Counted from the stretch's first letter, positions 1 through 6,659 are shown. The stretch: DNA of 23,192 bases from CADCTM01 sp049671305 (GCA_049671305.1 JBATUR010000086.1:1-23192); one strand, 5' to 3'. Made by a program: numbers and translations. The notes: generated by a model from the sequence alone, not told the origin.

Positions 1-1113
1 CTGGAACACAAAGAAGACCTGTTTACTGCCAGTTGTGCTTGTGCTAAGGGTGGCGTTACGTCGTTTTTGGAGATGCCCAACACACGCCCTCTTACGATTA
101 CACAAGCGGCGTTAGATGACAAGTTACGCCGTGGGGCAGACAAATGTTTGGTCAATTATGGCTTTTTTATCGGCGCAACACCTGAAAATTTGCCAGATAT
201 TTTGGACGCTAACCCAACTTGTGGAATTAAAATTTTTATGGGTTCGGCACATGGTCATTTATTAGTAAACAATGAGGCACAATTAGAGCCAATTTTTGCC
301 AAAGGTAAGCGTTTAATTGCGGTTCATGCCGAAGACCAAGCCCGAATTAATCAGCGCAAGCAGGAATTTGTTGGTATTACTGACCCGGCGATTCATTCAA
401 CAATTCAAGACAATCAAGCGGCTCTTAATGCCACTATTTTAGCCTTAAAGTTATCGAAAAAGTATCAAAGGCGACTGCACATTCTGCATTTATCTACTGC
501 CGAAGAAGCAGAATTACTGCGAGTCGATAAGCCGAGTTGGGTGACGGCGGAGGTGACACCTCAACACTTACTTCTTAATACTGGTGCTTATGAAAAGATT
601 GGTACATTAGCGCAGATGAATCCACCATTGCGATCGCCTCATGATAACGAAGTTCTCTGGCAAGCTTTGCTAGATGGTGTGATTGATTTTATCGCCACAG
701 ATCATGCACCTCATACTTTGGAAGAAAAAGCCAAAGGCTATCCCAATACACCATCAGGAATGCCTGGGGTAGAGACTTCTTTACCATTGATGTTGACTCA
801 AGCAATGCAAGGGCGTTGCAGTGTGGCGCAGGTGGCAAATTGGATGTCTACGGCGGTAGCGAAGGCGTATAAAATTCCCAACAAAGGCTTAATTGAGCCT
901 GGATATGATGCGGATTTGGTATTAGTAGATTTGGAAAATTATCACCCAGTTTTACGGGAAGAAGTTGTCTCTAAATGTGGTTGGAGTCCGTTTGAAGGCT
1001 GGAATTTAACGGGATATCCGGTAATAACTATTGTGGGGGGTCAAGTGGTTTATGAAAAGGGACAGTTACAGAAAGAAGTGCGTGGACAAGCATTGAGTTT
1101 TGAGGCGGGTTGA
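1..1113 (+). CDS. pyrC: Dihydroorotase, 5'-truncated by the window edge
   Basis: Dihydroorotase cyclises carbamoyl-aspartate to dihydroorotate in pyrimidine synthesis (zinc amidohydrolase, cytoplasm). Frame 1 is open from base 1 (LEHKEDLFTASCACAKGGV...), so the gene begins upstream; the internal TTG at 67 is not the start. Family signatures visible are LEMPNTRPLT near the start, HILHLSTA for a metal-site histidine region, and IATDHAPHT, which carries the catalytic aspartate of amidohydrolases. The first metal-binding HxH motif must lie before the window. The C-terminus is intact with a TGA stop at 1111-1113. It is a normal chromosomal housekeeping gene and marks the left flank of the island. 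Family assignment is firm from these motifs. Confidence 0.93.
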   Translation: MEHKEDLFTASCACAKGGVTSFLEMPNTRPLTITQAALDDKLRRGADKCLVNYGFFIGATPENLPDILDANPTCGIKIFMGSAHGHLLVNNEAQLEPIFAKGKRLIAVHAEDQARINQRKQEFVGITDPAIHSTIQDNQAALNATILALKLSKKYQRRLHILHLSTAEEAELLRVDKPSWVTAEVTPQHLLLNTGAYEKIGTLAQMNPPLRSPHDNEVLWQALLDGVIDFIATDHAPHTLEEKAKGYPNTPSGMPGVETSLPLMLTQAMQGRCSVAQVANWMSTAVAKAYKIPNKGLIEPGYDADLVLVDLENYHPVLREEVVSKCGWSPFEGWNLTGYPVITIVGGQVVYEKGQLQKEVRGQALSFEAG

Positions 1114-1217
1114 GAAGGCAGAAAATGTGCTAGTACAAACTGCACTAACTAGCAATAAAAAAGAGTCTTGCAACTCAAATCTTGTAATACCTTTCAATTG
1201 ATCATCTACAGAGTATA

Positions 1218-1244
1218 GTAGGGCGTACTGCTGTGCGCCCCTAC
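1218..1244. repeat. Dispersed GC-rich palindromic repeat, copy 1
   Basis: GTAGGGCG...GTGCGCCCCTAC forms an imperfect palindrome. A second copy lies at 5272-5297. Short palindromes of this form are scattered in intergenic DNA of Nostocales genomes (recalled, not searched). Confidence 0.6.
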
Positions 1245-1290
1245 AAATGCAGATGCTTGGTATGTTTCGTGAAAAGGTGTGTTAAATTGT

Positions 1291-1458
1291 TGCAGAAACT
1301 TGACAGGATTGCAATGTTTAGCGCCTCAGATTCAGTATCAAAATCAGGATTTTGAGGACTTGCCAGATATCGCTTGCCCTAAGCTTGTCGAAGTGGTGCA
1401 GGCAATGCAGCAATTGGTGAGTCAGCGTTGGCAGGAATTACAGAAATTTGCAGTTTGA
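1291..1458 (+). pseudogene. Possible C-terminal gene remnant
   Basis: An open stretch without a good start encodes about 55 residues that read like a real protein end (…LPDIACPKLVEVVQAMQQ…SQRWQELQKFAV, stop at 1456-1458). No start codon with a ribosome binding site was seen upstream in the frame, and I do not recognise the family. It could be a decayed 3' end left by a rearrangement, or chance coding-like sequence. The rest of the 1114-1527 gap holds only the palindrome at 1218-1244. Confidence 0.3.
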
Positions 1459-1527
1459 AGAAATAATGGCGTTGCTGAATTGACGATTATTTTGGGAGTA
1501 ATTCTTACTTATCAGTAAAACTCTTTT

Positions 1528-2223
1528 TTATCTGCTTGCTTGTTGTAAATAAACTTCTTCGTAAGGCTGTAAAATAACCCAACCAGTACCTTGAAACTTT
1601 AATTGAATAGTTTCTCCACTACCACGACCTAAAAAAGTGCCAATAGTAAAGTTAGTAACAACTTCGGGTTCTAGCGAACCTGACCAAGCTACAGTTGCAT
1701 TAGGATCAGAAAATAAGGGCAGATCTGGTTTAACTTCCAACGCTAAGGGTTCGTAATGTGTTGTAATTGCAACCATTCCTGAACCCGACAAACGCATATT
1801 AAATAGTCCACCAGCTAACATCGCCGCGACACGTCGCATTAGCTTGATTTCCCATTGAATTGAGTCTTCCATTGCCAAAACATCGTTACCGTTGACATAG
1901 ATTGTCTCATTATTGAGATTGAGAATATGGATACGCTTACCGGTGTCAGCCAAATAAACTCGTCCCCTACCATCCATTTTCATCAGGGACATTCCTTCAC
2001 CAGAAACCATCTTTTTCATCAAGTTTCCTAACCCCTGTTCAAGGATGCCTTCTCGCTTAAACGTCACACTACCTAAGTAGCCAATCATCGCTCCTACTTT
2101 TGCCCAAATTCTGCCGTTTAGGTTCACTTCCAACAAGTGGGGACTTTCTAGTTCAAAGATACCTTGTCCACGGTCTTGTTGCGCTGTGTGCTTAAGGAAT
2201 TCATGAATTGAGTACCGAGACAT
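1528..2223 (-). CDS. AIM24 family (DUF124) protein
   Basis: A 231-aa protein of the AIM24/DUF124 family, glycine-rich beta-structured proteins of uncertain bacterial function (the yeast namesake is mitochondrial). Supporting segments are the repeated beta-strand pattern with G-rich turns (GEGMSLMKMDGRGRVYLADTG, residues ~76-96; SGSGMVAITTHY, ~146-158; FLGRGSGETIQLKFQGTGWVILQP, ~198-221). There is no signal peptide or membrane segment, so it is probably cytoplasmic. It is transcribed towards pyrC and stands alone. Molecular function cannot be stated from sequence. Confidence 0.85.
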   Translation of the reverse strand: MSRYSIHEFLKHTAQQDRGQGIFELESPHLLEVNLNGRIWAKVGAMIGYLGSVTFKREGILEQGLGNLMKKMVSGEGMSLMKMDGRGRVYLADTGKRIHILNLNNETIYVNGNDVLAMEDSIQWEIKLMRRVAAMLAGGLFNMRLSGSGMVAITTHYEPLALEVKPDLPLFSDPNATVAWSGSLEPEVVTNFTIGTFLGRGSGETIQLKFQGTGWVILQPYEEVYLQQASR

Positions 2224-2421
2224 AGGAGTTGCTGTAAGTAAGGGATATTTGGTTGAAGATTTAATCTAATGATTGTTTAAGTCTTCTATATATAACTCTT
2301 CAATAGTAAATAATTGAATTCCAGAATTTAGAGATTATTTTTGTTTTGGCAATTACAAACACTTTCAAAAATCGCAACCTTGCCAGTTATATCTACATTC
2401 AACAACACCATAAGAAAATAC

Positions 2422-2443
2422 AGGGCACCCCAAAGGATGCCCT
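2422..2443 (-). terminator. Hairpin terminator of the RHH gene
   Basis: AGGGCA/TGCCCT pairs across a 10-nt loop just downstream of the minus-strand gene at 2469-2810. On that strand it is followed by GTATTTTCTT, a weak T tract, so it is a plausible intrinsic terminator. Confidence 0.55.
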
Positions 2444-2468
2444 AACTAAAGACATCTGCCGTAAAGAG

Positions 2469-2810
2469 TTAGAAGTCCGATAAACTGCCGATACTCAGGG
2501 GAACCATATCCCCAGTTGCTGTCAACCCCAATAACATCGGCTCGCTCGGTCGAATAAATTTGCCTGTGAGTACGCAACGCTCTTCTTGCTGTGCGGTTGC
2601 TTCAATGCTGGCTCTGATATCCGAAGCTGAAAACTCAGAGCGATAGTCCCCTGATTTTTGCTGCACATAATTCCAAAGGACATCTCGAATCAATGCTTGA
2701 TATCCTTGGTTGCCGGAAAGTTCTTTGAGCTTTTCTTTCAAGTCTCTCTCCAGGCGGATGCTGGTGACTTCCATATCAGTAGTTGCAGTCCGGGTAATGG
2801 TACGCATCAT
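2469..2810 (-). CDS. Ribbon-helix-helix transcriptional regulator (putative)
   Basis: A 113-aa protein with an N-terminal ribbon-helix-helix fold: beta strand EVTSIRL (residues 14-20), helix 1 RDLKEKLKELS (22-32), turn GNQG, helix 2 YQALIRDVLWNYVQQ (37-51). RHH dimers bind DNA through the paired beta strands and usually repress. The C-terminal part (about 75-113, QEERCVLTGKFIRPSEPMLLG…) is an unfamiliar extension. The ATG at 2810 is preceded by GAGG seven bases upstream, which supports this start. Its promoter region contains TGTAATAC-TGTAGTAT with an 11-bp step (2839-2857), the same element found in the promoters of the tRNA array and the Y RNA operon. I infer that it autoregulates and controls those two operons; no direct evidence. 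Confidence 0.72.
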   Translation of the reverse strand: MMRTITRTATTDMEVTSIRLERDLKEKLKELSGNQGYQALIRDVLWNYVQQKSGDYRSEFSASDIRASIEATAQQEERCVLTGKFIRPSEPMLLGLTATGDMVPLSIGSLSDF

Positions 2811-2838
2811 TTTTTTTCCTCAAATATGTGGACAGGTT

Positions 2839-2857
2839 TGTAATACCAGTGTAGTAT
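2839..2857. promoter_or_regulatory. Putative operator: TGTAATAC/TGTAGTAT, 11-bp step
   Basis: TGTAATAC (2839-2846) and TGTAGTAT (2850-2857) start 11 bp apart, one DNA turn, 29-47 bp upstream of the RHH start codon. The same TGTAGTAT unit with the same 11-bp step occurs at 4376-4403 and 11080-11098. Confidence 0.6.
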
Positions 2858-3071
2858 TTAAAAGTCAGCAATAAAATCCATCTTCAAAAAATTACCAGTT
2901 GTGAGCCTTCATATAATCACCTCCACCACACATCCTGCCGCCGTCAACCTCCGAGGTTGGCAAAGAGCCGGAATGTCGGTGGAATTTTTGTATGAGGGCA
3001 GTTGTGGCTCAATAGAACTAGGAGCATCTGAGATCAGAAATCACTTTAATAAAGATAGTGGTAATTTAACG

Positions 3072-3222
3072 GCGATTCGTCGCACGGGACGAGATAACGT
3101 CTCACAACCAGATAAATGCAGCGGGAGGTATAGGCAAAACAACGCCGTACCAATATAGGACGAGAAAACTTTAAAAGTTTTTCCAACTCCCGCTCTTAAC
3201 GAAAAAGAAGCGGGAGTTTTTG
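3072..3222 (+). ncRNA. Structured leader / attenuator of the HNH gene
   Basis: Three local structures are visible. Hairpin GCGA-UUCG-UCGC is at 3072-3083 and hairpin GGGACG/CGUCUC at 3086-3103. A terminator-like stem AACUCCCGCU/AGCGGGAGUU (3185-3194/3209-3218) is followed by TTT, and its 3' arm includes GGGAG, the only Shine-Dalgarno for the ATG at 3224. The octamer AGCGGGAG also occurs at 3120-3127, so CUCCCGCU (3187-3194) can pair either with it or with the SD-containing copy. That gives two mutually exclusive folds, as in attenuators and riboswitches. The ligand, if any, is unknown. A HEARO-like RNA was considered because of the adjacent HNH gene but could not be supported. Coordinates cover the structured part only. 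Confidence 0.5.
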
Positions 3223-3223
3223 T

Positions 3224-3769
3224 ATGAGGAATCAAACCGTGACGAGTACAACTGAAGTGTTAAGGCAGTCGGTGGTGGTGTTCTCTAAGAATTACTTGCC
3301 AGTTAGTCGAGTTAATATCCGCCGAGCGATCGCTCTTTTGGTGACAGGGAAAGCTGAACCGCTTGACTTTAGTGGCAAAAACTACCATGTACATTCACCG
3401 AGTATTGTGCTTATTGTCCCGGAACATATTCGTTTGACAATAACGGATGCCGAACGAGTTTGGAAACTGCCTCCGGTAAATCGCCGGGAAGTGTTAAGAC
3501 GGGATAAGTACGCTTGCCAATACTGCGGTAGTACAAAAAAGTTAACACTCGATCACGTAATTCCCCGTTCAAAAGGCGGAAAACACAGTTGGGACAATGT
3601 AGTTATCGCCTGCTCTGGGTGTAATAGTCGCAAAGGCGATCGCACTCCCGCTCAAGCAGGATTAGTCCTACATACCAAGCCCAAAACCCCAATTCACCCG
3701 GCTGTTGCCTTTGCCGAACAGTTCTGGCGTGAACAGCAAGTAAACCTGGCTTCAGGAGATCAAAGCTGA
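3224..3769 (+). CDS. HNH endonuclease
   Basis: A 181-aa HNH nuclease. The metal-binding frame is CQYC (C98, C101), LDHVIPRSKGG with D110-H111, WDNVV (N125), and CSGCN (C130, C133, N134), i.e. a zinc-ribbon-supported beta-beta-alpha-metal active site. The N-terminal half (VVVFSKNYLPVSRVNIRRAIALLVTGKAEPL, ~17-47) is the domain usual in short cyanobacterial HNH proteins and loosely resembles the start of IscB-type proteins. No RuvC-like domain is present. The start follows a hairpin that contains the Shine-Dalgarno (see leader). The stop overlaps the next start by one base (TGATG), so the two genes are probably coupled. Target (DNA repair, homing or defence) is unknown. Confidence 0.85.
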   Translation: MRNQTVTSTTEVLRQSVVVFSKNYLPVSRVNIRRAIALLVTGKAEPLDFSGKNYHVHSPSIVLIVPEHIRLTITDAERVWKLPPVNRREVLRRDKYACQYCGSTKKLTLDHVIPRSKGGKHSWDNVVIACSGCNSRKGDRTPAQAGLVLHTKPKTPIHPAVAFAEQFWREQQVNLASGDQS

Positions 3770-4149
3770 TGCTGAAACTCACATATACCGAAAATGGCTT
3801 TTACTTGGAGCATTTAACTCAACCGCTTGAGGATTGGGTGACGGCACGGGTGATGCTGGCGCTGAGGGCGGGTACAAATCTCTGCGTCGAACCCAGTACT
3901 GCATCGTTTTTGTTGCCAGCAGATTTGCCACAGTTGCGTCATTTGGAACGGCATAAGGAGGGTGAAGAAGCGATCGCTCTTTCTCTATGCGATGCGGAAT
4001 TCATCGAAGTCAGTCTTCAAGGCACCTGGATGACATCCAACACAGATGGAGCCGAAGGCGTCTTTGTAACATCAATGAATTACGCGGCGGAATTCTTTCT
4101 GCTCAAGCTGTGGGAAGAATCCCAAACTCGCACTCGTTGCCTCCCTTAA
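3769..4149 (+). CDS. Conserved cyanobacterial protein of unknown function
   Basis: A 126-aa acidic soluble protein (LKLTYTENGFYLEHLTQPLEDWVTARVMLALRAG…). No catalytic motif, signal peptide or membrane helix is seen. The composition and the phrase LCVEPSTASFLLPADLPQL look like a conserved cyanobacterial family, but I cannot name it. The ATG overlaps the HNH stop (TGATG), indicating translational coupling. A hairpin repeat at 4184-4216 follows and may end transcription. Confidence 0.65.
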   Translation: MLKLTYTENGFYLEHLTQPLEDWVTARVMLALRAGTNLCVEPSTASFLLPADLPQLRHLERHKEGEEAIALSLCDAEFIEVSLQGTWMTSNTDGAEGVFVTSMNYAAEFFLLKLWEESQTRTRCLP

Positions 4150-4183
4150 GTTAGTTAGTTGAAGTTACAAACTTACGATGTTT

Positions 4184-4216
4184 AGAACCCTGACTTCTTG
4201 GAGAAGTCGGGGTTCT
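4184..4216. repeat. Palindromic repeat / possible terminator
   Basis: AGAACCC…GACTTCTTGGAGAAGTC…GGGTTCT is an almost perfect palindrome, a form often seen between cyanobacterial genes. It lies 35 bp after the preceding stop codon and could serve as a terminator. The rest of 4217-4360 shows nothing else. Confidence 0.55.
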
Positions 4217-4364
4217 GAGTATAGAGGCAAGCTGCATGATTAATACTCTTTTTATATAAAGAGAAATAATTCCCTTTCTCATTTCCATACTACAGAATTC
4301 ATCATTCCTGAAACTCCCTCTACATAAGCTATTGACACCCTCAAAAAAAAGTTTTACAAAACCC

Positions 4365-4403
4365 TTGACAACTTGTGTAGTATTTATGTAGTATGTATGT
4401 AAT
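4365..4403 (+). promoter_or_regulatory. Promoter and operator of the tRNA array
   Basis: TTGACA (4365-4370) and TAGTAT (4389-4394) are separated by 18 bp, a good sigma70-type pair. TGTAGTAT occurs at 4376-4383 and 4387-4394, and a partial third copy TGTAAT at 4398, each 11 bp apart. The repeats cover the spacer and the -10 region, so a bound protein would block polymerase. The same arrangement is found at 11070-11098. Confidence 0.7.
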
Positions 4404-4445
4404 GAAGCAAAGGAAGGAAGCTAAAAACTCCCAACCACAAGAATC

Positions 4446-4634
4446 ATGTTGATACTATTCATTCGATTGATTGGTCATTCCAGACCACGAAAACAGTCAA
4501 ATCAACCTCCGTCCAGAAAACCGAACGGAGAGCAAAAACAAAAAACATCTGCACAGCTAAATCAAATACAAACCAACGTTCGCTATCACAATATCGGACA
4601 AATATATCACCTAGAACGTCGGTTTATCCATTAA
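4446..4634 (+). CDS. Doubtful 62-aa leader ORF
   Basis: A basic 62-aa reading frame lies between the array promoter and the first tRNA. It has no Shine-Dalgarno at a usable distance (the purine run AAGGAAGG ends about 28 bases upstream) and low-complexity content rich in Q, N and R. It may be a leader peptide or simply untranslated leader RNA; the latter seems more likely. Confidence 0.2.
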   Translation: MLILFIRLIGHSRPRKQSNQPPSRKPNGEQKQKTSAQLNQIQTNVRYHNIGQIYHLERRFIH

Positions 4635-4731
4635 ATAACTTCAATCTTTAACTGAACCTTGAAAACTGAATAATTAATCACCCATTTATTTGATAATCTG
4701 TGCTGAAAGCCAATATGCACAGAAAACTTGA

Positions 4732-4813
4732 AAGGGAAATGGAGCGCAATTAGTAATAAGAAAAATTATGTAAACCTATTTTTCTTATTAAAAAGACCTG
4801 CTACATTTCCCTT
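4732..4813 (+). ncRNA. Two-tier hairpin in the tRNA-array leader
   Basis: Outer stem AAGGGAAAUG/CAUUUCCCUU (4732-4741/4804-4813) and inner stem AAUAAGAAAAAU/AUUUUUCUUAUU (4755-4766/4778-4789), 10 and 12 bp and both perfect, are separated by an asymmetric internal loop. It lies 43 nt before the first tRNA. It may be a processing site, an attenuator, or a free small RNA; the two stems plus internal loop resemble the Y RNA layout, but the Y sequence motifs are absent. Confidence 0.55.
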
Positions 4814-4856
4814 GCATCAAGACAATAAAAGGTGGGAAAATTGCTGCTTGATTTCT

Positions 4857-4929
4857 GGGACTGTAGCTCAGTGGTAAGAGCGTTCCCCTGTCGAGGGAAG
4901 GGTCGCCAGTTCAAATCTGGTCAGTCTCG
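4857..4929 (+). tRNA. tRNA-Asp(GTC)
   Basis: Acceptor GGGACTG/CAGTCTC, anticodon stem TTCCC/GGGAA with loop CTGTCGA, discriminator G as expected for Asp. First gene of the array; CCA not encoded. Confidence 0.92.
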
Positions 4930-4976
4930 TTCAAGTAGCAATAAATAGAGATTAAACACTCCTTATTCCACCACCT

Positions 4977-5050
4977 GGCTCCATAGGCGAATGGTTTAAG
5001 CCGTCACTCTTTCAAAGTGAAGATTACGGGTTCGACTCCCGTTGGAGCTA
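4977..5050 (+). tRNA. tRNA-Glu(TTC)
   Basis: Acceptor GGCTCCA/TGGAGCT, anticodon stem TCACT/AGTGA with loop CTTTCAA, T arm with loop TTCGACT. CCA not encoded. Confidence 0.92.
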
Positions 5051-5066
5051 TGAGATTGAGCAACAA

Positions 5067-5140
5067 GGTCGAGTATCCAAGAGGCTGAAGGGCGCGGTCT
5101 GCAAAACCGCTATTCGTGGGTTCAAATCCCACCTCGACCT
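5067..5140 (+). tRNA. tRNA-Cys(GCA)
   Basis: Acceptor GGTCGAG/CTCGACC is perfect, anticodon loop CTGCAAA, discriminator T as required for Cys. CCA not encoded. Confidence 0.92.
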
Positions 5141-5166
5141 CTCAATCTGGCAATTAGCTGGCATCT

Positions 5167-5239
5167 GGGAGTATAGCTCAACTGGCAGAGCAGACGGCTC
5201 TTAACCGTATGGTTGCAGGTTCAATCCCTGCTACTCCCA
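5167..5239 (+). tRNA. tRNA-Lys(CTT)
   Basis: Acceptor GGGAGTA/TACTCCC, D arm GCTC/GAGC, anticodon loop CTCTTAA, discriminator A. One mismatch at 27-43. Confidence 0.92.
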
Positions 5240-5271
5240 CTTACAGTTGTTTTCGATTCAGGAATATTGTC

Positions 5272-5297
5272 AAGGGCGCACAGCCGTGCGCCCCTAC
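5272..5297. repeat. Dispersed GC-rich palindromic repeat, copy 2
   Basis: AAGGGCGCACAG…GTGCGCCCCTAC, related to the copy at 1218-1244, sits between tRNA-Lys(CTT) and tRNA-Met. This explains the unusually wide spacer here. Confidence 0.6.
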
Positions 5298-5343
5298 CAG
5301 TAATCTGTACTTTATTAACTCGATCAAACGCTCTCCAGGACAA

Positions 5344-5415
5344 GGGAGTATAGCTCAGTGGTAGAGCAGTCTTCTCATAAGAGACTAGTCACAGGTTCGA
5401 GTCCTGTTACTCCTA
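5344..5415 (+). tRNA. tRNA-Met(CAT), elongator type or Ile-CAT
   Basis: Acceptor GGGAGTA/TACTCCT, anticodon stem GTCTT/GAGAC, loop CTCATAA. The paired 1-72 end excludes an initiator. A lysidine-modified Ile(CAT) cannot be excluded by eye. The acceptor 5' strand is identical to that of the Lys(CTT) gene, suggesting duplication. Confidence 0.88.
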
Positions 5416-5426
5416 CTGATACACAA

Positions 5427-5500
5427 AGCCTCATCGTCTAGTTGATTAAGGACGCCGCCCTCTCAAGGCGGAGACAGGAGTTTGAATCTCCTTGGGGCTA
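5427..5500 (+). tRNA. tRNA-Glu(CTC)
   Basis: Acceptor AGCCTCA/TGGGGCT, anticodon stem CCGCC/GGCGG, loop CTCTCAA. A dedicated CTC Glu isoacceptor is unusual in cyanobacteria, which normally rely on TTC (general knowledge). Confidence 0.88.
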
Positions 5501-5503
5501 TCT

Positions 5504-5587
5504 GGAGAGGTGGCTGAATGGTAAAAGCGCTCGTTTGCTAAATGAGTTTGGGTTATTCCATTGCAGGTTCGAGTCCTGTCCTCTCCG
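5504..5587 (+). tRNA. tRNA-Ser(GCT)
   Basis: Type II tRNA: acceptor GGAGAGG/CCTCTCC, anticodon loop TTGCTAA, long variable arm, discriminator G typical of Ser. Confidence 0.92.
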
Positions 5588-5592
5588 TGATT

Positions 5593-5672
5593 GGGTCGGC
5601 TCCTATTGGTGCAGGTAAAGGTCTGTAAAACCGGAGCTTTCAGCGTTGTAGGTTCAATTCCTACCCGACCCA
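5593..5672 (+). tRNA. tRNA-Tyr(GTA), weak anticodon stem
   Basis: Acceptor GGGTCGG/CCGACCC, loop CTGTAAA, long variable arm as in bacterial Tyr. The anticodon stem AAGGT/ACCGG keeps only three proper pairs, so the gene is partly degenerate. Confidence 0.82.
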
Positions 5673-5704
5673 TTGAACTTTGAAATACCAAGTTCAAACC
5701 AGAT

Positions 5705-5776
5705 GTGGGGATGGTGTAATTGGCAACATCTCGATCTCCAAAATCGATGTTCTAAGTTCAAATCTTAGTCCCCGCG
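5705..5776 (+). tRNA. tRNA-Trp(CCA)
   Basis: Acceptor GTGGGGA/TCCCCGC, D arm GTGT/ACAT, loop CTCCAAA, discriminator G as in Trp. CCA is encoded at 5777-5779. Confidence 0.9.
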
Positions 5777-5785
5777 CCAAATATT

Positions 5786-5860
5786 GAGAGCGTAGTTTAA
5801 CTGGATAAAACATCAGTCTACGAAATTGAAGATCTGAAGGTTCAAATCCTTCCGCTCTCG
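5786..5860 (+). tRNA. tRNA-Arg(ACG)
   Basis: Acceptor GAGAGCG/CGCTCTC perfect, anticodon stem TCAGT/ATTGA, loop CTACGAA; A34 would need TadA deamination, as usual for Arg(ACG). Confidence 0.91.
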
Positions 5861-5904
5861 TTGGGTTGGAGAGGTTTAAATCTCTCGTGCTCAAGTTGAA
5901 ATTT

Positions 5905-5979
5905 CCCCCGGTAGCTCAGTTGGTAGTTAGCGCCTGTTTGAAGCACAGGAGGTCGTCAGTTCGATTCTGACCTGGGGGA
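5905..5979 (+). tRNA. tRNA-Phe(GAA), divergent
   Basis: Acceptor CCCCCGG/CTGGGGG, anticodon stem CCTGT/ACAGG with loop TTGAAGC. Canonical Phe has A37-A38 where this gene has G-C, and the D loop is extended. The anticodon is clear; the body is unlike normal tRNA-Phe. Confidence 0.82.
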
Positions 5980-5985
5980 CTGCGT

Positions 5986-6057
5986 TGCCTTGTAGCTCAG
6001 TGGCAGAGCGATCGCCTGTTAAGCGAATGGTCGTAGGTTCAATCCCTACCAAGGCAG
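5986..6057 (+). tRNA. tRNA-Asn(GTT)
   Basis: Acceptor TGCCTTG/CAAGGCA, loop CTGTTAA, discriminator G as in Asn; CCA encoded at 6058-6060. Confidence 0.92.
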
Positions 6058-6071
6058 CCATTTAATCTCAT

Positions 6072-6144
6072 TGCCGGGTGGACGAATTGGCAAGTCGCAT
6101 CGCTCTGAACGATGAAATTGCAGGTTCAAACCCTGCCCCGGCAT
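6072..6144 (+). tRNA. tRNA-Gln(CTG)
   Basis: Acceptor TGCCGGG/CCCGGCA (U1-A72 as in Gln), anticodon stem CATCG/CGATG, loop CTCTGAA; CCA encoded at 6145-6147. Discriminator T is unusual for Gln. Confidence 0.87.
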
Positions 6145-6162
6145 CCATTTACTCATCAATAT

Positions 6163-6237
6163 TGGGGAGTCGCCTAATTAGGTATGGCACCACTCTTTGA
6201 AAGTGGAAAAATGCAGGTTCGATCCCTGCCTCCCCAG
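6163..6237 (+). tRNA. tRNA-Gln(TTG)
   Basis: Acceptor TGGGGAG/CTCCCCA (U1-A72), anticodon stem CCACT/AGTGG, loop CTTTGAA, discriminator G. Confidence 0.92.
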
Positions 6238-6270
6238 TTTTGTGTGACTTTGATAGAGCAGTTTAGTTAT

Positions 6271-6345
6271 GCTCCTGTAGCCCAATTGGAACGAGGCACC
6301 GAACTTAAAATTCGGGTGTTGCGAGTTCGAGTCTCGCCGGGAGCA
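6271..6345 (+). tRNA. tRNA-Leu(TAA) anticodon on a short-variable-arm body
   Basis: Acceptor GCTCCTG/CGGGAGC, anticodon stem CCGAA/TTCGG, loop CTTAAAA, discriminator A. The variable loop is only GTGTT, so this is a type I tRNA, whereas bacterial Leu tRNAs are type II. Charging by LeuRS is uncertain. Confidence 0.85.
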
Positions 6346-6349
6346 TTAA

Positions 6350-6425
<76 letters not shown>

Positions 6426-6499
6426 GCCCTTGTAGCCCAATTGGAAGAGGCGCTTCGCTTAGAACGAAGAGGTTACTGGTTCGAGTCCAGTTAGGGGCA
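6426..6499 (+). tRNA. tRNA-Leu(TAG) anticodon on a short-variable-arm body
   Basis: Acceptor GCCCTTG/TAGGGGC (two wobbles), anticodon stem CTTCG/CGAAG, loop CTTAGAA, variable loop AGGTT. The D arm (GCCCAATTGGAA…GGC) closely matches the Leu(TAA) gene at 6271, so the two type I Leu genes are likely duplicates. Confidence 0.85.
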
Positions 6500-6509
6500 T
6501 TGGTGATGA

Positions 6510-6580
6510 TGCGGGGATAAAGCAAGAGTGGCTTGCCAGGTTCATATTCTGGAAATCAGTGAGTGCAATCACCCCCGCCA
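6510..6580 (+). tRNA. Initiator-like tRNA(CAT), degenerate
   Basis: Position 1 (T) opposes C72 unpaired, followed by GCGGGG/CCCCGC, the hallmark unpaired 1-72 end of bacterial fMet tRNA; the 3' end CCCCCGCCACCA matches initiators and encodes CCA (6581-6583). D stem AAGC/GCTT, anticodon stem CCAGG/TCTGG with loop TTCATAT. The T arm (GTGA/TCAC around GTGCAA) lacks TTCAAAT and the three G-C pairs of initiator anticodon stems are missing. It may be a decayed or specialised initiator mimic. Confidence 0.6.
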
Positions 6581-6587
6581 CCAAAAT

Positions 6588-6659
6588 GCAGGCGTGATGT
6601 AATTGGCAACATGAAGCTTTCGTACAGCTTTCTTGCAGGTTCAATTCCTGTCGCCTGCT
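6588..6659 (+). tRNA. tRNA-Thr(CGT)
   Basis: Acceptor GCAGGCG/CGCCTGC perfect, anticodon stem AAGCT/AGCTT, loop TTCGTAC, discriminator T. First of three related Thr genes. Confidence 0.9.

Noticed and set aside
2901..3158. 85-aa plus-strand frame before the HNH gene
   Set aside because: No Shine-Dalgarno, no recognisable family, and it runs through the structured leader.
3224..3769. IscB/IshB-type RNA-guided nuclease
   Set aside because: The HNH core and N-terminal domain are compatible only with a general short HNH nuclease; no RuvC or PLMP motif and no confirmed guide RNA.
5446..5894. Minus-strand frames with phrases like RVGIEPTTLKAP and GEDRTRTCNG
   Set aside because: These are antisense readings of tRNA T arms, a known source of false proteins; the same applies to 6459-6865 and 7395-7664 and to the plus-strand frames at 6184 and 6563.
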